Positions 1 to 10,586 of a stretch of 64,000 nt of DNA are shown here, piece after piece. This DNA is from Hyphomicrobium sp. GTDB lineage: Bacteria > Pseudomonadota > Alphaproteobacteria > Rhizobiales > Hyphomicrobiaceae. Positions within the stretch are counted from its first letter, which is position 1. Each line of letters begins with the position of its first letter. The stretch covers positions 62,001 through 126,000 of the forward strand of contig JAIEMV010000015.1 of NCBI GenBank assembly GCA_019751875.1, in the 5' to 3' direction. A model generated the notes under the pieces. The model made no database searches and had not been told where the DNA came from. It worked only from the letters and a program-made list of their open reading frames with translations. Made by a program: the position numbers and the translations under genes.

Positions 1-324
1 CATCGCGAGCGAAAAGAAGTGTCGCTGGAGGAGCGGTGGGGGCCTGTGCACTCGCTCAATCTCACTGGCAAACTGCGCGAGTGGATCGGCGAGGATGAGA
101 TCCTGGTCAATTCGCTGCACGGTCAAGGGCTGAAGGACCTCTCGCCGCGTCTCACGCCGGAAGCCTTCGCCGAGGATGGTCTCGTTGAGGCCGTCCGCGG
201 ACCCGATGAGCATCCTTTTTGCCTCGGCGTCCAGTGGCATCCCGAGTGGCGCGCCCGTGAAAACCCCATATCCGTTAAGCTGTTCCGCCGGTTTGGCAGC
301 GCAGCAGGAGCCAAGCTGTCATGA
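1..324 (+). CDS. puuD: gamma-glutamyl-gamma-aminobutyrate hydrolase (class I glutamine amidotransferase-like), C-terminal part, truncated at window start
   Basis: Frame +1 is open from base 1; translation has VNSLHGQGL and HPFCLGVQWHPEW (amidotransferase His/Glu motif); followed directly by a PuuA-like gene. Confidence 0.8.
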   Translation, partial: HRERKEVSLEERWGPVHSLNLTGKLREWIGEDEILVNSLHGQGLKDLSPRLTPEAFAEDGLVEAVRGPDEHPFCLGVQWHPEWRARENPISVKLFRRFGSAAGAKLS

Positions 325-1673
325 CCGAAACGTATCTCACCTCCGAGCAGGCGAAGGATTTCCTTGCCAGGTATCCTACCGTGCAGTGGATCGACATCTT
401 CATGCACGACCTCAATGGCATTCCGCGCGGCAAGCGGATCCGGTCGCGCGATCTGCTGGCTTTCGCGGACAAGGGCTTCATGGTGCCTTCGACGTGCTAC
501 ATCATGGACATGCGCGGCTCGTGCGTCGAGGAAACGGGGCGCCTGTGGGAGACAGGCGATCCGGATCTGCAGTTCCGCATTCTCTCCGAGACGCTCGTGC
601 CTGTCGCCGTCGAGGGCACGACGCATGCGCAAGCGGTGATGGTACCGATCGAGGATGACGGCGGGCTCGATCCGCGACGCATTCTGCAGCGCCAATCCGC
701 AGTATTGGCGAAGATGGGCTTCCATCCCGTGACAGCGGTCGAGCTGGAGTTCTATGTCAGTTCGGTTTCCAGCAACGGCGTGTTCGAACTGAAGACCCCG
801 TGTGGGCTCGTCGACAATCCGGACTGGCAGCAGCTCTATCAGTTCGAGGAATTGGACTGCGTTGGTCCGTTCATCGACGATATCTACAAAATTGCGGAAG
901 CCCAGGGTCTGCCCGTCGATGCTGTCTTGCAGGAAGCGGGACCGGGGCAGTTCGAGATCAATCTGAAGCACAAGAAGGATGCCGCCAGCGCGGCGTTGGA
1001 TGGACTTCTGTTGAAGCGCGCGGTCAAGGCCGCGGCTCGCGCACACAAGATGGAAGCCACGTTCATGGCGAAGCCCCACCATGACTGGTCGGGCTCGGGC
1101 ATGCATATTCACGTGTCGCTCCTGGACAAGGACGGAAAGAACGTCTTTGCGGGCGATCCGATTTCGCCGCTGTTTCGCAATGCACTGGGTGGCCTTCGCG
1201 AAACGATGGGCGACTTCATGGCCATCTGGGCGCAATCAGCGAATGCTTACCGGCGGTATCAGCCGAAGTCGTATGTGCCCATGGCGGCGCACTGGGGATT
1301 TAATAATCGCACGGCATCGCTGCGCGTTTTGAATTCCTCGCCCAATGCGACGCGCGTTGAACACCGGATCGCCGGTGCGGACGCCAACCCCTATCTCGTG
1401 CTGGCCGCCGTCCTGGGGGGTATCTATCACGGCATCGTCAATAAGCTCGATCCCGGGCCGGCCGCAGAGGGCAACTGCGACGGATCGAATGCGCCGAAGG
1501 TGCCGACCGCGTGGATCAATGCGATTGCGCAGTTCCGGGACTCGTCGGCCGCGACCGAAACTTTCGGCGCGATTTTCCAGAAGACCTTCGCCGAGATGAA
1601 AGAGACCGAGCGGCGCGATTTCGAGCGTGTCGTGACGGCGCTCGATCATCAGTGGTATGCTCGCGTCGCGTGA
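321..1673 (+). CDS. puuA: glutamine synthetase family protein, gamma-glutamylputrescine synthetase-like
   Basis: 450 aa ORF; GS catalytic motifs (VELEFYV, PGQFEINLKH, GSGMHIHVSLLD, NNRTASLRV); ATGA overlap with the upstream PuuD-like gene. Confidence 0.82.
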   Translation: MTETYLTSEQAKDFLARYPTVQWIDIFMHDLNGIPRGKRIRSRDLLAFADKGFMVPSTCYIMDMRGSCVEETGRLWETGDPDLQFRILSETLVPVAVEGTTHAQAVMVPIEDDGGLDPRRILQRQSAVLAKMGFHPVTAVELEFYVSSVSSNGVFELKTPCGLVDNPDWQQLYQFEELDCVGPFIDDIYKIAEAQGLPVDAVLQEAGPGQFEINLKHKKDAASAALDGLLLKRAVKAAARAHKMEATFMAKPHHDWSGSGMHIHVSLLDKDGKNVFAGDPISPLFRNALGGLRETMGDFMAIWAQSANAYRRYQPKSYVPMAAHWGFNNRTASLRVLNSSPNATRVEHRIAGADANPYLVLAAVLGGIYHGIVNKLDPGPAAEGNCDGSNAPKVPTAWINAIAQFRDSSAATETFGAIFQKTFAEMKETERRDFERVVTALDHQWYARVA

Positions 1674-1685
1674 GGATGGATTGAT

Positions 1686-3176
1686 ATGACGTCGCTCGCT
1701 CACTTCGAGACGCTCGCTGGTCGAATTGCGATTCCCGCTCACGCGGTGATCGACGGCAAGGTCGTGCCGGCGCTGTCGGGCAAAACGTTTGCCAACGTCA
1801 GCCCGCGCAACGGAAGCGTCATCAACCAGGTGGCGGAAGCGGACGCGGCGGATATCGACGTTGCGGTGGCGGCTGCGCGCCGGTCGTTCGAGGAGGGCAC
1901 ATGGCGGCGAATGCACTACCGCCAGAAAAAGGCGATTCTGTTCCGCTTTGCCGAACTCATGGAGCGGGATGCCGAACAACTGGCGCTTTTGGAAAGCCTC
2001 GATGTCGGCAAGCCGATCAAGGATTCGCTGTCGGTCGATGTACCGGGCTCGATCAAGACGCTGCGCTACTACGCGGAGGCGCTCGACAAGGTCTATGGCG
2101 AAGTCGGGCCGGAGACCAGTGACCGCATCTCGTTCGCGGTGCACGAACCTCTGGGCGTGATCGGCGTCATCGTGCCGTGGAACTTTCCGCTGCTGATGGC
2201 AATGTGGAAGGTCGGGCCCGCCCTGGCGATGGGCAACTCGATCGTGCTGAAGCCAGCGGAGCAATCGCCGCTGACCGCACTGAAGATGGGCGAGCTTGCG
2301 CTCGAAGCCGGCCTGCCGCCGGGCGTGCTCAACATCGTGCCGGGCTTTGGTGCGACGGCCGGCAAGGCGCTCGCCTTGCATATGGACGTCGACATGATCG
2401 CGTTCACGGGGTCGGGTCCCGTGGGCAAGCTGCTGATGCAGTATTCGGGGCAGTCGAATCTGAAGCGCGTTTCGCTCGAGCTTGGCGGCAAGTCTCCGCA
2501 GATCGTGTTTGCGGATTGCCCTGACCTTAACGCGGCAGCGGTGAGCGCGGCCTGGGGCGTGTTTTTCAATCAGGGCGAAGTCTGTACGGCGGCGTCGCGG
2601 CTGCTCGTGCAGGAGGAGATCGCGGACGAGTTCGTCGAAAAGCTGCTCAAGGTTGCCAAGAAAATCGTTCCCGGCGATCCGCTCAATCCGTCGACGACGT
2701 TCGGTTCGATGGTCAGCGAAGAGCAGATGAAGACGGCGCTGCGCTATATCGGGACGGCGAGCGGAGAAGGCAATTCGCTCCGGCTCGGCGGCAAGCGGGT
2801 GCGCGAGGAGACCGGCGGGTACTATGTCGAGCCCACCGTCTTCGATGCCGTGCAGCCGTCGCATACGCTGGCGAAGGAAGAAGTGTTCGGGCCCGTCCTC
2901 GCCGTCACACGGTTCAAGTCGCCGGAGGACGCGATCAGGATTGCGAACGGCACCGTTTACGGTCTGGCTGCCGGACTTTGGACGCGAGACGTGACTCTCG
3001 CGCATCGAGCGGCGCGTGAACTGAAGGCAGGGCTCGTGTGGGTGAACGGCTGGGACGCCTGCGACATCACTATGCCGTTCGGCGGCTTCAAGCAATCTGG
3101 TTTCGGCCGTGATCGCTCGATGCATGCGCTGCACAAGTACGCCGATCTGAAATCTATCTCGATTACGCTGCGTTGA
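1686..3176 (+). CDS. puuC: aldehyde dehydrogenase family protein (PuuC-like)
   Basis: 496 aa; VPWNFPLLMAMWKVGPALAMGNSIVLKPAEQSPLTAL, LELGGKSPQIVF, NQGEVCTAASR motifs. Confidence 0.8.
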   Translation: MTSLAHFETLAGRIAIPAHAVIDGKVVPALSGKTFANVSPRNGSVINQVAEADAADIDVAVAAARRSFEEGTWRRMHYRQKKAILFRFAELMERDAEQLALLESLDVGKPIKDSLSVDVPGSIKTLRYYAEALDKVYGEVGPETSDRISFAVHEPLGVIGVIVPWNFPLLMAMWKVGPALAMGNSIVLKPAEQSPLTALKMGELALEAGLPPGVLNIVPGFGATAGKALALHMDVDMIAFTGSGPVGKLLMQYSGQSNLKRVSLELGGKSPQIVFADCPDLNAAAVSAAWGVFFNQGEVCTAASRLLVQEEIADEFVEKLLKVAKKIVPGDPLNPSTTFGSMVSEEQMKTALRYIGTASGEGNSLRLGGKRVREETGGYYVEPTVFDAVQPSHTLAKEEVFGPVLAVTRFKSPEDAIRIANGTVYGLAAGLWTRDVTLAHRAARELKAGLVWVNGWDACDITMPFGGFKQSGFGRDRSMHALHKYADLKSISITLR

Positions 3177-3190
3177 CGGAGCCCGCTGCC

Positions 3191-4636
3191 ATGGACATGA
3201 CACCTGACGATTTTCCCACTTCCGCATACATCGGCGGCGAGTGGGTCACGTCGAAGGACCGGTTCTCGGTGATCGACCCCGCAACGGGCCTCGATATCGC
3301 CAGCGTGCCGAACCTGACGCCGGCGGACGCGCGTCGTGCCATCGACGCGGCGAGTGCAGCCCTGCCCGCCTGGTCGGCCAAGACGGCGAAGGAACGTGCG
3401 GCGGTGCTGCGGCGCTGGTACGACCTCATTCTCGCCGAGTCGGAAGCGCTGGCACGTCTGATGACGGCGGAACAGGGCAAGCCGCTGGCGGAATCGCGCG
3501 GCGAGGTCGCCTACGGCGCTTCGTTCGTCGAGTGGTTCGCAGAAGAGGGCAAGCGCGCCTACGGGCGAACGATCCCGACCACGGCGGCGACGAAGCGCTA
3601 CATCACGATCAAGCAGCCGATCGGCGTGGTCGCGGCGATCACGCCATGGAATTTTCCGATCGCGATGATCACACGCAAGGTGGCCCCTGCCCTGGCGGCG
3701 GGATGCACGATCATCGTCAAGCCGGCGGAGGATACGCCGCTGTGCGCGCTGGCGCTGGCGAAACTCGCGGAGAAGGCGGGCGTGCCGGCAGGCGTTTTCA
3801 ACGTCGTGACGACGCAGGATGCGCGCGGGGTCGGCGAAGTGCTGTGCGCCGATGGCCGCGTTCGCAAGCTGACGTTCACCGGCTCGACGGAAGTCGGCAA
3901 GATCCTCTACCGCCAGTGCGCGGATACGGTAAAGAAGCTGACGCTCGAACTTGGCGGAAATGCCCCGCTCATCATCTTCGACGACGCCGATCTCGATCAG
4001 GCCGTCGCGGGTGCCATGGCTTCCAAGTATCGCAACGCTGGTCAGACCTGCGTTTGCGCGAACCGCATTCTGGTGCAGGCTGGGATTTACGACCGCTTCG
4101 CGGATGCGCTCGCCAAGGCTGCCGCACAGCTGGTGGTTGGGCCTGGGATCAGCACCGGCGTCAACGTCGGTCCGCTCATCAACGCGGATGCGATCGCCAA
4201 GGTCGAGAGCCTGATGGCGGATGCGGTCGCAAAGGGCGGCAAGGTGAGAACCGGCGGCTCGAAGGACGCGGCAGGTTCGCTGTTCTACAAGCCAACGGTG
4301 CTGACCGGCGTCACGACGGACATGGACATCGTGAGCGAGGAGATCTTCGGACCAGTTGCTTCGCTCATTCGTTTCGAGACGGACGAGGAAGCCATTGCGC
4401 TCGCCAACAGTACGCCATTCGGGCTCGCAGCCTACCTCTTCAGCCTCAACATTCAGAGGGCGTGGAAAGCCGCGGAGAGGCTCGAGGCCGGCATGGTGGG
4501 CGTCAACGAAGGCATCTTTTCCAACGAGGTCGTGCCGTTCGGCGGCGTGAAGGAATCCGGTCTTGGTCGCGAAGGCGCGGCCGAGGGCCTGGAGGAATAT
4601 CTCGAGACCAAGTTCATTTGCCTCGGCGGCATGTAA
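3191..4636 (+). CDS. gabD: NAD(P)-dependent succinate-semialdehyde dehydrogenase-like
   Basis: ORF track starts at a TTG (3173); first ATG at 3191. ALDH motifs [46 protein letters not shown]. Confidence 0.82.
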   Translation: MDMTPDDFPTSAYIGGEWVTSKDRFSVIDPATGLDIASVPNLTPADARRAIDAASAALPAWSAKTAKERAAVLRRWYDLILAESEALARLMTAEQGKPLAESRGEVAYGASFVEWFAEEGKRAYGRTIPTTAATKRYITIKQPIGVVAAITPWNFPIAMITRKVAPALAAGCTIIVKPAEDTPLCALALAKLAEKAGVPAGVFNVVTTQDARGVGEVLCADGRVRKLTFTGSTEVGKILYRQCADTVKKLTLELGGNAPLIIFDDADLDQAVAGAMASKYRNAGQTCVCANRILVQAGIYDRFADALAKAAAQLVVGPGISTGVNVGPLINADAIAKVESLMADAVAKGGKVRTGGSKDAAGSLFYKPTVLTGVTTDMDIVSEEIFGPVASLIRFETDEEAIALANSTPFGLAAYLFSLNIQRAWKAAERLEAGMVGVNEGIFSNEVVPFGGVKESGLGREGAAEGLEEYLETKFICLGGM

Positions 4637-4653
4637 CCGGAAGGCTGACGCCC

Positions 4654-5889
4654 ATGACCGCGGCTTCTCTCAAGACAAGTGGTGTCGATCCTACGGCCGG
4701 TCCGCAGGATACCCCGCGCGCGGCTTTCGATTGGACCGACCCGCTCGGGTTCGATGCCATGCTGAGCGAAGACGAGCGGATGTTGCGCGAGGCGGCGCGG
4801 AAGTTCGCCGCCGACAAGCTGGCGCCGCGCGTCGTGCAGGATTTTCGCAACGAGGGTTTCGACCGGTCGATCATGCGCGACCTGGGCTCCATGGGTTTTC
4901 TCGGGCCGACCATTCCCGAATCCTACGGCGGCGCGGGCGTCGGCGCGGTTTCCTATGGTCTCATTGCGCGCGAGATCGAGGCGGTGGACAGCGGCTATCG
5001 CTCCGCGATGAGCGTGCAGTCGAGCCTCGTGATGTATCCCATCTGGGCTTACGGCACGGAAGCGCAGCGTCAGAAGTATTTGCCGGAATTGGCGAGCGGC
5101 GAGATCGTCGGCTGTTTCGGACTGACGGAACCGGATCACGGGTCTGATCCCGGGGGCATGACCACGCGGGCACGGCGCGAAGCCGGCGGCTATCGCCTCG
5201 ATGGCGCGAAGACGTGGATCACGAACTCGCCGATCGCCGATATCGCCATCGTATGGGCAAAAACGGACGATGGTCCGATCCGCGGCTTCATCGTGGAGCG
5301 CGGAATGGCCGGATTCTCGACGCCGACGATCGACAGCAAGGTTTCGCTGCGGGCATCGATCACCGGAGAAATCGTGCTTGAGGGCGTGTTTGTTCCGGAT
5401 GCAAACCTCCTGCCCCACGTGGCTGGGCTGAAAGGTCCGTTCGGTTGCTTGAACAATGCCCGTTTCGGGATTGCATGGGGTGCAATTGGTGCCGCGGAGA
5501 GCTGCTGGCGAACGGCGCGGCAGTACGTGCTCGACCGGACGCAGTTCGGGCGGCCACTGGCCGCCAATCAGCTGGTGCAGAAGAAACTCGCCGACATGCA
5601 GACGGAGATTGCGCTGGCGTTCGGCGCGTGCCTGCAGGCCGGCCGCATGAAAGAGCAGGACGTACTGGCGCCGGAAGCGATCTCGCTCATCAAGCGGAAC
5701 AGTTGCCTGAAGGCGCTGGAGATCGCGCGGACTGCGCGTGACATGCTCGGCGGCAACGGCATCTCCGACGAGTATCCCATCATCCGCCACATGCTCAACC
5801 TCGAAGCGGTCAACACTTACGAGGGGACAGCCGACATTCACGCCCTGATCCTGGGCCGCGCCCAGACGGGCATTCAAGCTTTCTCCTGA
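4654..5889 (+). CDS. gcdH: acyl-CoA dehydrogenase, glutaryl-CoA dehydrogenase-like
   Basis: In-frame ATG at 4654 inside the longer ORF 3241..5889; [81 protein letters not shown] motifs. Confidence 0.85.
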   Translation: MTAASLKTSGVDPTAGPQDTPRAAFDWTDPLGFDAMLSEDERMLREAARKFAADKLAPRVVQDFRNEGFDRSIMRDLGSMGFLGPTIPESYGGAGVGAVSYGLIAREIEAVDSGYRSAMSVQSSLVMYPIWAYGTEAQRQKYLPELASGEIVGCFGLTEPDHGSDPGGMTTRARREAGGYRLDGAKTWITNSPIADIAIVWAKTDDGPIRGFIVERGMAGFSTPTIDSKVSLRASITGEIVLEGVFVPDANLLPHVAGLKGPFGCLNNARFGIAWGAIGAAESCWRTARQYVLDRTQFGRPLAANQLVQKKLADMQTEIALAFGACLQAGRMKEQDVLAPEAISLIKRNSCLKALEIARTARDMLGGNGISDEYPIIRHMLNLEAVNTYEGTADIHALILGRAQTGIQAFS

Positions 5890-5902
5890 GGAGCACGACC
5901 CC

Positions 5903-7198
5903 ATGGCCACCTCTGCCGAACTGCACGAGCGCCGCTCCGCCGCCATTCCGCGCGGCATCGGGCATGCGACATCGATCTATGCTGCGCGCGCTCTGAACTC
6001 CGAAATCTGGAGCGAGGACGGCAAGCGGTACATCGACTTTGCCGCCGGCATTGCCGTGACCAACACGGGCCACCAGCATCCGCGCATCCTGAAGGCCGTG
6101 GAAGAGCAGATGAAGGCGTTCAGCCACGTCTGCTTCCAGGTGACGCCCTACGAATCCTATGTTCGCCTGGCCGAACGGCTGAACGCCATCGCGCCGGTCG
6201 CAGGTCCGGCAAAGACGATGTTGATTTCGACCGGCGCGGAAGCCGTGGAGAATGCGGTAAAGGTGGCGCGCGCCTACACCGGACGGCCCGGCATCATCTC
6301 CTTCACGGCCGGGTTCCACGGGCGGACGATGATGGGCATGGCGCTGACGGGTAAAGTCGTGCCGTATAAGAAGGGCTTCGGCCCCTTCCCGGCGGATGTT
6401 TATCAGGTGGAGTTCCCGAACGCGTATCATTGCGTTTCCGTCGAACAGAGCCTTTACAGCTTGAAGAGCCTGTTCAAGCACACGGCTGATCCATCCAGCA
6501 TTGCCGGCATCATCATCGAGCCGGTGCAGGGTGAGGGGGGATTCAACATCGCGCCGCCCGAGTTCCTGCAGGCGCTGCGTGGGATTTGCGACGACCATGG
6601 CATCGTGCTGATTGCCGACGAGATCCAGTCGGGATTCGCACGGACCGGAAAGATGTTTGCGATGGAACACGCGGGCGTCAAGGCCGATGTCGTGACTTTG
6701 GCAAAGGGTCTGGCCGGCGGGCTGCCGCTGGCTGCGATCACCGGCCGGGCGGATGTGATGGATGCGTCAAATCCCGGCGGCCTCGGCGGCACCTATGCTG
6801 GCAATCCTGTCGCGTGTGCGGCGGCGCACGCCGTCCTCGACATCATCGAAGATGAAAACCTCTGCGAGCGGGCGGTCGCAATCGGCAAGATCATGATGGA
6901 TCGCTGCCATGACTTGAGCCACCGCTCGAATTTGAATTGTATCGGCGATGTGCGCGGGCTCGGGGCGATGTGCGCAGTCGAGCTTGTGAAGGATCAGACG
7001 ACACACGAGCCGGCACCCGTTCTGACGCAGGCACTGTTGAAGTCTGCGAATGCTCGCGGGCTGATCCTGCTGTCGTGCGGGACCTACGGTAATGTCATCC
7101 GCTTCCTGTCGCCGCTGACGGCAAGCGACGATCTTGTTCGCGAGGGCATGGACATCTTCGAAGCGGCCCTCACCGAAGCCGTAGCGCATTCAGCATAA
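5903..7198 (+). CDS. gabT: 4-aminobutyrate aminotransferase-like class III PLP aminotransferase
   Basis: 431 aa; FTAGFHGRTMMGMALTGK, IIIEPVQGEGGF, VLIADEIQSGFARTGKMFAMEH, GTYAGNPVACAAA. Confidence 0.85.
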   Translation: MATSAELHERRSAAIPRGIGHATSIYAARALNSEIWSEDGKRYIDFAAGIAVTNTGHQHPRILKAVEEQMKAFSHVCFQVTPYESYVRLAERLNAIAPVAGPAKTMLISTGAEAVENAVKVARAYTGRPGIISFTAGFHGRTMMGMALTGKVVPYKKGFGPFPADVYQVEFPNAYHCVSVEQSLYSLKSLFKHTADPSSIAGIIIEPVQGEGGFNIAPPEFLQALRGICDDHGIVLIADEIQSGFARTGKMFAMEHAGVKADVVTLAKGLAGGLPLAAITGRADVMDASNPGGLGGTYAGNPVACAAAHAVLDIIEDENLCERAVAIGKIMMDRCHDLSHRSNLNCIGDVRGLGAMCAVELVKDQTTHEPAPVLTQALLKSANARGLILLSCGTYGNVIRFLSPLTASDDLVREGMDIFEAALTEAVAHSA

Positions 7199-7243
7199 AT
7201 GCCAGACGATCAGGGGAGGCGATGCCTTCCGAGGACAGACATC

Positions 7244-8566
7244 ATGAACGTGCAGCTCAAAACCAACGATCTCGAAGCCTTCTGGATGCCGTTCACCGCG
7301 AACCGGCAATTCAAGAGCGCGCCGCGTCTCTTCGCCAAGGCTGAAGGGTCCTATTACTTCACGCCTGACGGGCGGCGCGTGATCGATGGTACATCGGGGC
7401 TGTGGTGCGTCAACGCCGGTCATTGTCGGCCAAAGATCGTCGCGGCCATCAAGGAGCAGGTCGAGACGCTTGACTTCGCCGGCACCTTCCAGATGGGACA
7501 CGTGAAGGCGTTCGAGGCCGCCTCCCGCCTCGTCAACGTGGCGCCGGAAGGGTTCAACCACGTCTTCTTCACGAACTCAGGTTCGGAGTCGGTCGAGACG
7601 GCGCTGAAGATGGCGCTGGCTTATCATCGCGCCAAGGGCAACGCGACCAAGGTTCGACTGATCGGGCGCGAGCGCGGGTATCACGGCGTGAATTTCGGCG
7701 GCATGTCGGTCGGCGGCATGGTCAACAACCGCAAGTGGTTCGGCGCGCTCGTAGCAGGCGTCGATCACCTGCGACACACGCATGATCTGTCGCGCAATGC
7801 TTTTTCCAAAGGCGAGCCGGAGCACGGGGCGGAACTGGCCGACGATCTGGAGCGGCTTGTCGCCTTGCATGACGCCTCGACGATCGCGGCCGTTATCGTC
7901 GAGCCGGTCGCCTGTTCGACGGGCGTCCTGATACCGCCGAAAGGCTATCTGAAGCGGCTCGAAGCCATCTGCCGCAAGCACGACATCCTGCTCATCGCGG
8001 ACGAGGTGATTACCGCGTTCGGGCGGATCGGCACGGCTTTCGGTTCTGACTATTTCGGCATCAAGCCGGACATCATCACCACGGCCAAAGGCGTGACCAA
8101 CGGCACCATTCCGATGGGCGCCGTGTTCGTCAACGACAAGGTGCACGGCGCATTCCAGTCGGGCCCCGATTGGATGATCGACTTCTTCCACGGCTACACG
8201 TATTCGGGGCACCCGATCGCCTGCGCGGCGGCCATCGGCACGCTCGATACCTATGCCGAAGACGGTCTGCTGACGCGCGCGAACGAACTTGCGCCCTATT
8301 GGGAGGAACGGCTCCATGCGCTGCGCGAGATGCCCCACGTGATCGATATCCGCAACATCGGCCTCATCGGAGCGGTCGAGTTCGCGCCGATACCGGATGC
8401 ACCGACAAAGCGCGCGTATGACCGCTTCGTTGCCGCTTTCGAGAAGGGTGTTCTGGTGCGCACGACGGGCGACATCATGGCGCTTTCGCCGCCGCTCATC
8501 ATCACCAAGTCCGAGATCGACCATCTGTTCGACGTTCTGACGGACGTTCTTGCCAACACGCCTTAA
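7244..8566 (+). CDS. class III aminotransferase, omega-amino acid--pyruvate / beta-alanine aminotransferase-like
   Basis: ORF 7199..8566, likely ATG at 7244; [85 protein letters not shown]. Confidence 0.8.
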   Translation: MNVQLKTNDLEAFWMPFTANRQFKSAPRLFAKAEGSYYFTPDGRRVIDGTSGLWCVNAGHCRPKIVAAIKEQVETLDFAGTFQMGHVKAFEAASRLVNVAPEGFNHVFFTNSGSESVETALKMALAYHRAKGNATKVRLIGRERGYHGVNFGGMSVGGMVNNRKWFGALVAGVDHLRHTHDLSRNAFSKGEPEHGAELADDLERLVALHDASTIAAVIVEPVACSTGVLIPPKGYLKRLEAICRKHDILLIADEVITAFGRIGTAFGSDYFGIKPDIITTAKGVTNGTIPMGAVFVNDKVHGAFQSGPDWMIDFFHGYTYSGHPIACAAAIGTLDTYAEDGLLTRANELAPYWEERLHALREMPHVIDIRNIGLIGAVEFAPIPDAPTKRAYDRFVAAFEKGVLVRTTGDIMALSPPLIITKSEIDHLFDVLTDVLANTP

Positions 8567-8580
8567 CGAGGCTTTTCACC

Positions 8581-10077
8581 ATGCTCACAATCCAAAATGC
8601 CATCGACGGCCGCAAGGTGACGTCGGTGTCGAGCCGCGTCTCGGCCGTTTACAATCCTGCGACCGGCGAGCAGATCGCCGGTCTGCCACTGTCGTCGAAA
8701 GCGGAAGTGGATGCGGCTGTCGCCATTGCAAAGGCAGCCGCTCCGGCGTGGGGTGCGACCCCTCCCATGAAAAGGGCCAAGGTTCTGTTCAAGTATAAGG
8801 AGCTTTTGGAGAAGCGAGCGGACGACATCGCACGGGCCATCTCGCGCGAGCACGGGAAGACGCATCCTGATGCGCTCGGGGAATTGCAGCGCGGCATCGA
8901 TGTGGTGGATTTTGCGTGCGGGATCCCGCATCTCTTGAAGGGTGAATTCAGCCGTAATGTCGGTCCTGAGATCGACAGCTGGTCGGACCGGCAGCCGCTC
9001 GGCGTGGTCGCCGGCATCACGCCGTTCAACTTCCCCGTCATGGTGCCCATGTGGATGTTCCCCGTGGCGATCGCCTGCGGGAACACTTTCATCCTCAAGC
9101 CGTCGGAGCGCGATCCGTCGGCGACCATGCTGATCTGGGAGTTGCTCCAGGAGGCAGGTCTTCCGGCTGGCGTGTTCAACGTGGTGCATGGCGACAAGGA
9201 AGCCGTCGACGCGATCCTCGATCATCCCGACATCGCTGCCGTGAGTTTCGTCGGCTCGACGCCGATTGCGGAATACATCTATGCGCGGGGTGCAGCCAAG
9301 GGTAAGCGCGTGCAGGCGCTCGGCGGCGCGAAGAACCACATGATCGTGATGCCCGATGCGGACATTGATCAGGCTGTCGATGCACTCATGGGCGCGGGGT
9401 ATGGATCTGCCGGTGAGCGCTGCATGGCGATCTCGGTGGCTGTGCCTGTCGGCGAGGCGACTGCAAACAAGCTTGTCGAAGCACTGGCGCCGAAGGTGCG
9501 CGCATTGAAGGTCGGACCTGCGACAGATCCCGATGCCGAGATGGGACCGGTTGTGACGGCGGAGGCGAAACGCAAGATCACCGCGCTTATCGATCAGGGC
9601 GTGAAGGAAGGTGCGGACCTCGTCGTCGACGGACGCGGGCTCGTTCTGCAAGGGTACGAGAACGGCTTCTTTCTCGGCGGCTCGTTGTTCGATCGCGTGA
9701 CGCCTGAGATGACGATTTACAAACAGGAGATTTTCGGGCCGGTGCTTTCAGTCGTGCGGGCAGGCTCGTTCGATGAAGCGGCGAAGCTGATCAACGATCA
9801 CGAGTACGGCAACGGCACCGCGATCTTTACGCGCGACGGCGATGCTGCGCGCGCGTTCGCCGACAAGATCGAGGTGGGCATGGTGGGCATCAATGTGCCG
9901 ATTCCGGTGCCCGTTGCCTATCATTCGTTCGGGGGATGGAAGCGGTCGCTGTTTGGTGATCACTCCATCTATGGGCCGGAGGGCGTGCGCTTCTATACCC
10001 GGTTGAAAACCGTGACGGCGCGCTGGCCGACCGGCATCCGAAAGGGAGCCGAGTTCAATTTCCCGAGTCTGAAGTAA
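8581..10077 (+). CDS. mmsA: methylmalonate/malonate-semialdehyde dehydrogenase (CoA-acylating)-like
   Basis: 498 aa; [67 protein letters not shown]. Confidence 0.88.
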   Translation: MLTIQNAIDGRKVTSVSSRVSAVYNPATGEQIAGLPLSSKAEVDAAVAIAKAAAPAWGATPPMKRAKVLFKYKELLEKRADDIARAISREHGKTHPDALGELQRGIDVVDFACGIPHLLKGEFSRNVGPEIDSWSDRQPLGVVAGITPFNFPVMVPMWMFPVAIACGNTFILKPSERDPSATMLIWELLQEAGLPAGVFNVVHGDKEAVDAILDHPDIAAVSFVGSTPIAEYIYARGAAKGKRVQALGGAKNHMIVMPDADIDQAVDALMGAGYGSAGERCMAISVAVPVGEATANKLVEALAPKVRALKVGPATDPDAEMGPVVTAEAKRKITALIDQGVKEGADLVVDGRGLVLQGYENGFFLGGSLFDRVTPEMTIYKQEIFGPVLSVVRAGSFDEAAKLINDHEYGNGTAIFTRDGDAARAFADKIEVGMVGINVPIPVPVAYHSFGGWKRSLFGDHSIYGPEGVRFYTRLKTVTARWPTGIRKGAEFNFPSLK

Positions 10078-10104
10078 GCCGTTGCATTTCGCATGACATC
10101 AGAA

Positions 10105-10136
10105 ACGCCGGGCCCGCGCCCGGCGTTTTCTTTTTC
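10105..10136 (+). terminator. intrinsic terminator downstream of mmsA
   Basis: Stem ACGCCGGGC...GCCCGGCGT followed by TTTCTTTTTC. Confidence 0.8.
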
Positions 10137-10243
10137 ATTGCTGGATCTGAAACTTGGTCTCCGGGGCTCCGTATCTCCCTCCGACAGTTCGAACGGTCAT
10201 CATCTTGAAACCGACCACACATCCAGTTCCCAGGAGAACGGCC

Positions 10244-10531
10244 ATGAAAGTATTTGCTCTCGCCGCATTTGTTTTCGCTACATCGACGACGCTTGCCTTC
10301 GCGGGGGGCGATTTGACCGAGAAGGTGATGAAGGACAGCCCAGGTGTCACAGGCGCTGGCAGCACTTCAAACCCAACGGCGAAACCCGAAACGGGTGGCC
10401 TCGCTGAAAAGGCCATGCAGGATTCGCCGGGCGTGACTGGCGGCGGAACAACGGCCAATCCGACCTCCAAGCCGGACGACAAGAGCCTGACGGGCAAGGC
10501 GATGAAGGACCATCCCGGTGTCGCCAAGTGA
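10244..10531 (+). CDS. small secreted protein with three copies of a K.M(K/Q)D(S/H)PGV motif
   Basis: ATG at 10244 with AGGAG upstream; signal peptide MKVFALAAFVFATSTTLAFAG; repeats EKVMKDSPGVTG / EKAMQDSPGVTG / GKAMKDHPGVAK. Confidence 0.6.
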   Translation: MKVFALAAFVFATSTTLAFAGGDLTEKVMKDSPGVTGAGSTSNPTAKPETGGLAEKAMQDSPGVTGGGTTANPTSKPDDKSLTGKAMKDHPGVAK

Positions 10532-10543
10532 CCTGCCGACTGT

Positions 10544-10567
10544 GGCCCGGAACTGAAGTTCCGGGCC
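10544..10567. terminator. perfect hairpin between convergent genes, possible bidirectional terminator
   Basis: GGCCCGGAACT-GA-AGTTCCGGGCC, 11-bp perfect stem; no long T-run. Confidence 0.5.
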
Positions 10568-10586
10568 ATGCAGTTGGAGGCGGCAC

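Noticed and set aside
123-1235. 370-aa antisense ORF opposite PuuA
   Set aside because: Shadow of the GS-like gene; no recognisable domain
1236-3227. Long antisense ORF (663 aa) opposite the PuuC-like aldehyde dehydrogenase
   Set aside because: Arg/His-rich translation without family motifs; typical shadow ORF of a high-GC gene
3241-4653. 5' extension of ORF 3241..5889 over the GabD-like gene
   Set aside because: Gly/Arg-rich out-of-frame translation; the real acyl-CoA dehydrogenase starts at 4654
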